This document shows, in pieces, positions 7,741 to 7,822 of a stretch of DNA of 7,822 nucleotides. Under the pieces are notes generated by a model, which was given only the letters and a program-made list of their open reading frames with translations, was not told the origin of the DNA and ran no database searches. Made by a program: the position numbers and the translations under genes. Numbering within the stretch: position 1 is the first letter of the stretch; the number at the start of each line of letters is the position of its first letter. The stretch is from Desulfobacteraceae bacterium (GTDB taxonomy: Bacteria; Desulfobacterota; Desulfobacteria; Desulfobacterales; ETH-SRB1), in contig DAOWEW010000154.1 of the NCBI GenBank assembly GCA_030638305.1, positions 1-7,822 of the forward strand, in the 5' to 3' direction.

Positions 7741-7803
7741 GATCTGAGTATTCAAAATCTTAAGAAATAGCAAGCTATTTTGTAGATTTTGAATACTCAG
7801 ATC
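7741..7803. repeat. 63-nt near-continuous hairpin upstream of priA
   Basis: Arm 7741-7760 is a perfect 20-bp inverted match of 7784-7803. Inside it a second perfect stem, AAATAGC (7765-7771) with GCTATTT (7774-7780), closes on a 2-base loop; only a 4/3-base internal loop separates the two stems. No T-run follows on either strand, so it is not a standard intrinsic terminator. On the minus strand it sits 66 bases upstream of the priA start and could be part of the priA leader if transcription begins further upstream. It could equally be a dispersed intergenic palindrome. The rest of the 147-bp end region (7676-7822) shows no gene or clear promoter. Confidence 0.75.
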
Positions 7804-7822
7804 TGGCAAAGGCGGCCTGAAG

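Noticed and set aside
7741..7822. The large hairpin as a terminator of a gene lying beyond the window end.
   Set aside because: No T-tract follows the stem on either strand and no coding sequence is recognisable up to 7822, so a terminator call is not supported.

Overview
The window reads as a piece of an anaerobe's chromosome, most likely a Desulfobacterota-type (deltaproteobacterial) sulfate reducer or syntroph. That placement is an inference: it rests on moderately AT-rich coding sequence, a complete four-subunit cytoplasmic NAD(P)-linked [NiFe] hydrogenase operon, and the general look of the patatin and PriA proteins. No rRNA or other marker gene is present to prove it.

Layout. Positions 1-948 (+) hold nearly all of a patatin-like serine esterase; only its extreme N-terminus lies outside the window. 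It is followed closely by a hydrogenase operon in the order beta-gamma-delta-alpha (hydB 981-2024, hydG 2021-2929, hydD 3153-3911, hydA 3908-5194, all +). This is the gene order of the Pyrococcus sulfhydrogenase operon (group 3b). hydB/hydG and hydD/hydA overlap by the classic ATGA, while hydG and hydD are pushed 223 bp apart by a palindromic, MITE-like element. Convergent to hydA, only 33 bp away, is a full-length primosomal helicase gene priA (5228-7675, -). The last 147 bp (7676-7822), upstream of priA, carry a 63-nt near-continuous hairpin and no gene that I can see.

How the genes work together. HydA ([NiFe] site) and HydD (Fe-S relay) form the H2-converting half. HydB (two [4Fe-4S] clusters) and HydG (FAD, NAD(P) site and a C-terminal [2Fe-2S]) form the diaphorase half. 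Together they should interconvert H2 and NAD(P)H in the cytoplasm; family members can also reduce sulfur or polysulfide. The patatin and PriA genes have no evident functional link to the hydrogenase.

Most notable points. (1) The element between hydG and hydD is flanked by ATGAA on both sides. Removing it in silico, together with one ATGAA copy, rebuilds a tightly packed TAG-ATG junction with a Shine-Dalgarno sequence, so the insertion appears to have duplicated the hydD start codon and left the original ribosome-binding site stranded. (2) HydA ends exactly at the last metal-site histidine, so there is no C-terminal peptide for a maturation protease to remove. (3) The hairpin upstream of priA has a third copy of part of its arm nearby, allowing two mutually exclusive folds. 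None of these amounts to a wholly new system; the genes themselves belong to well-known families.
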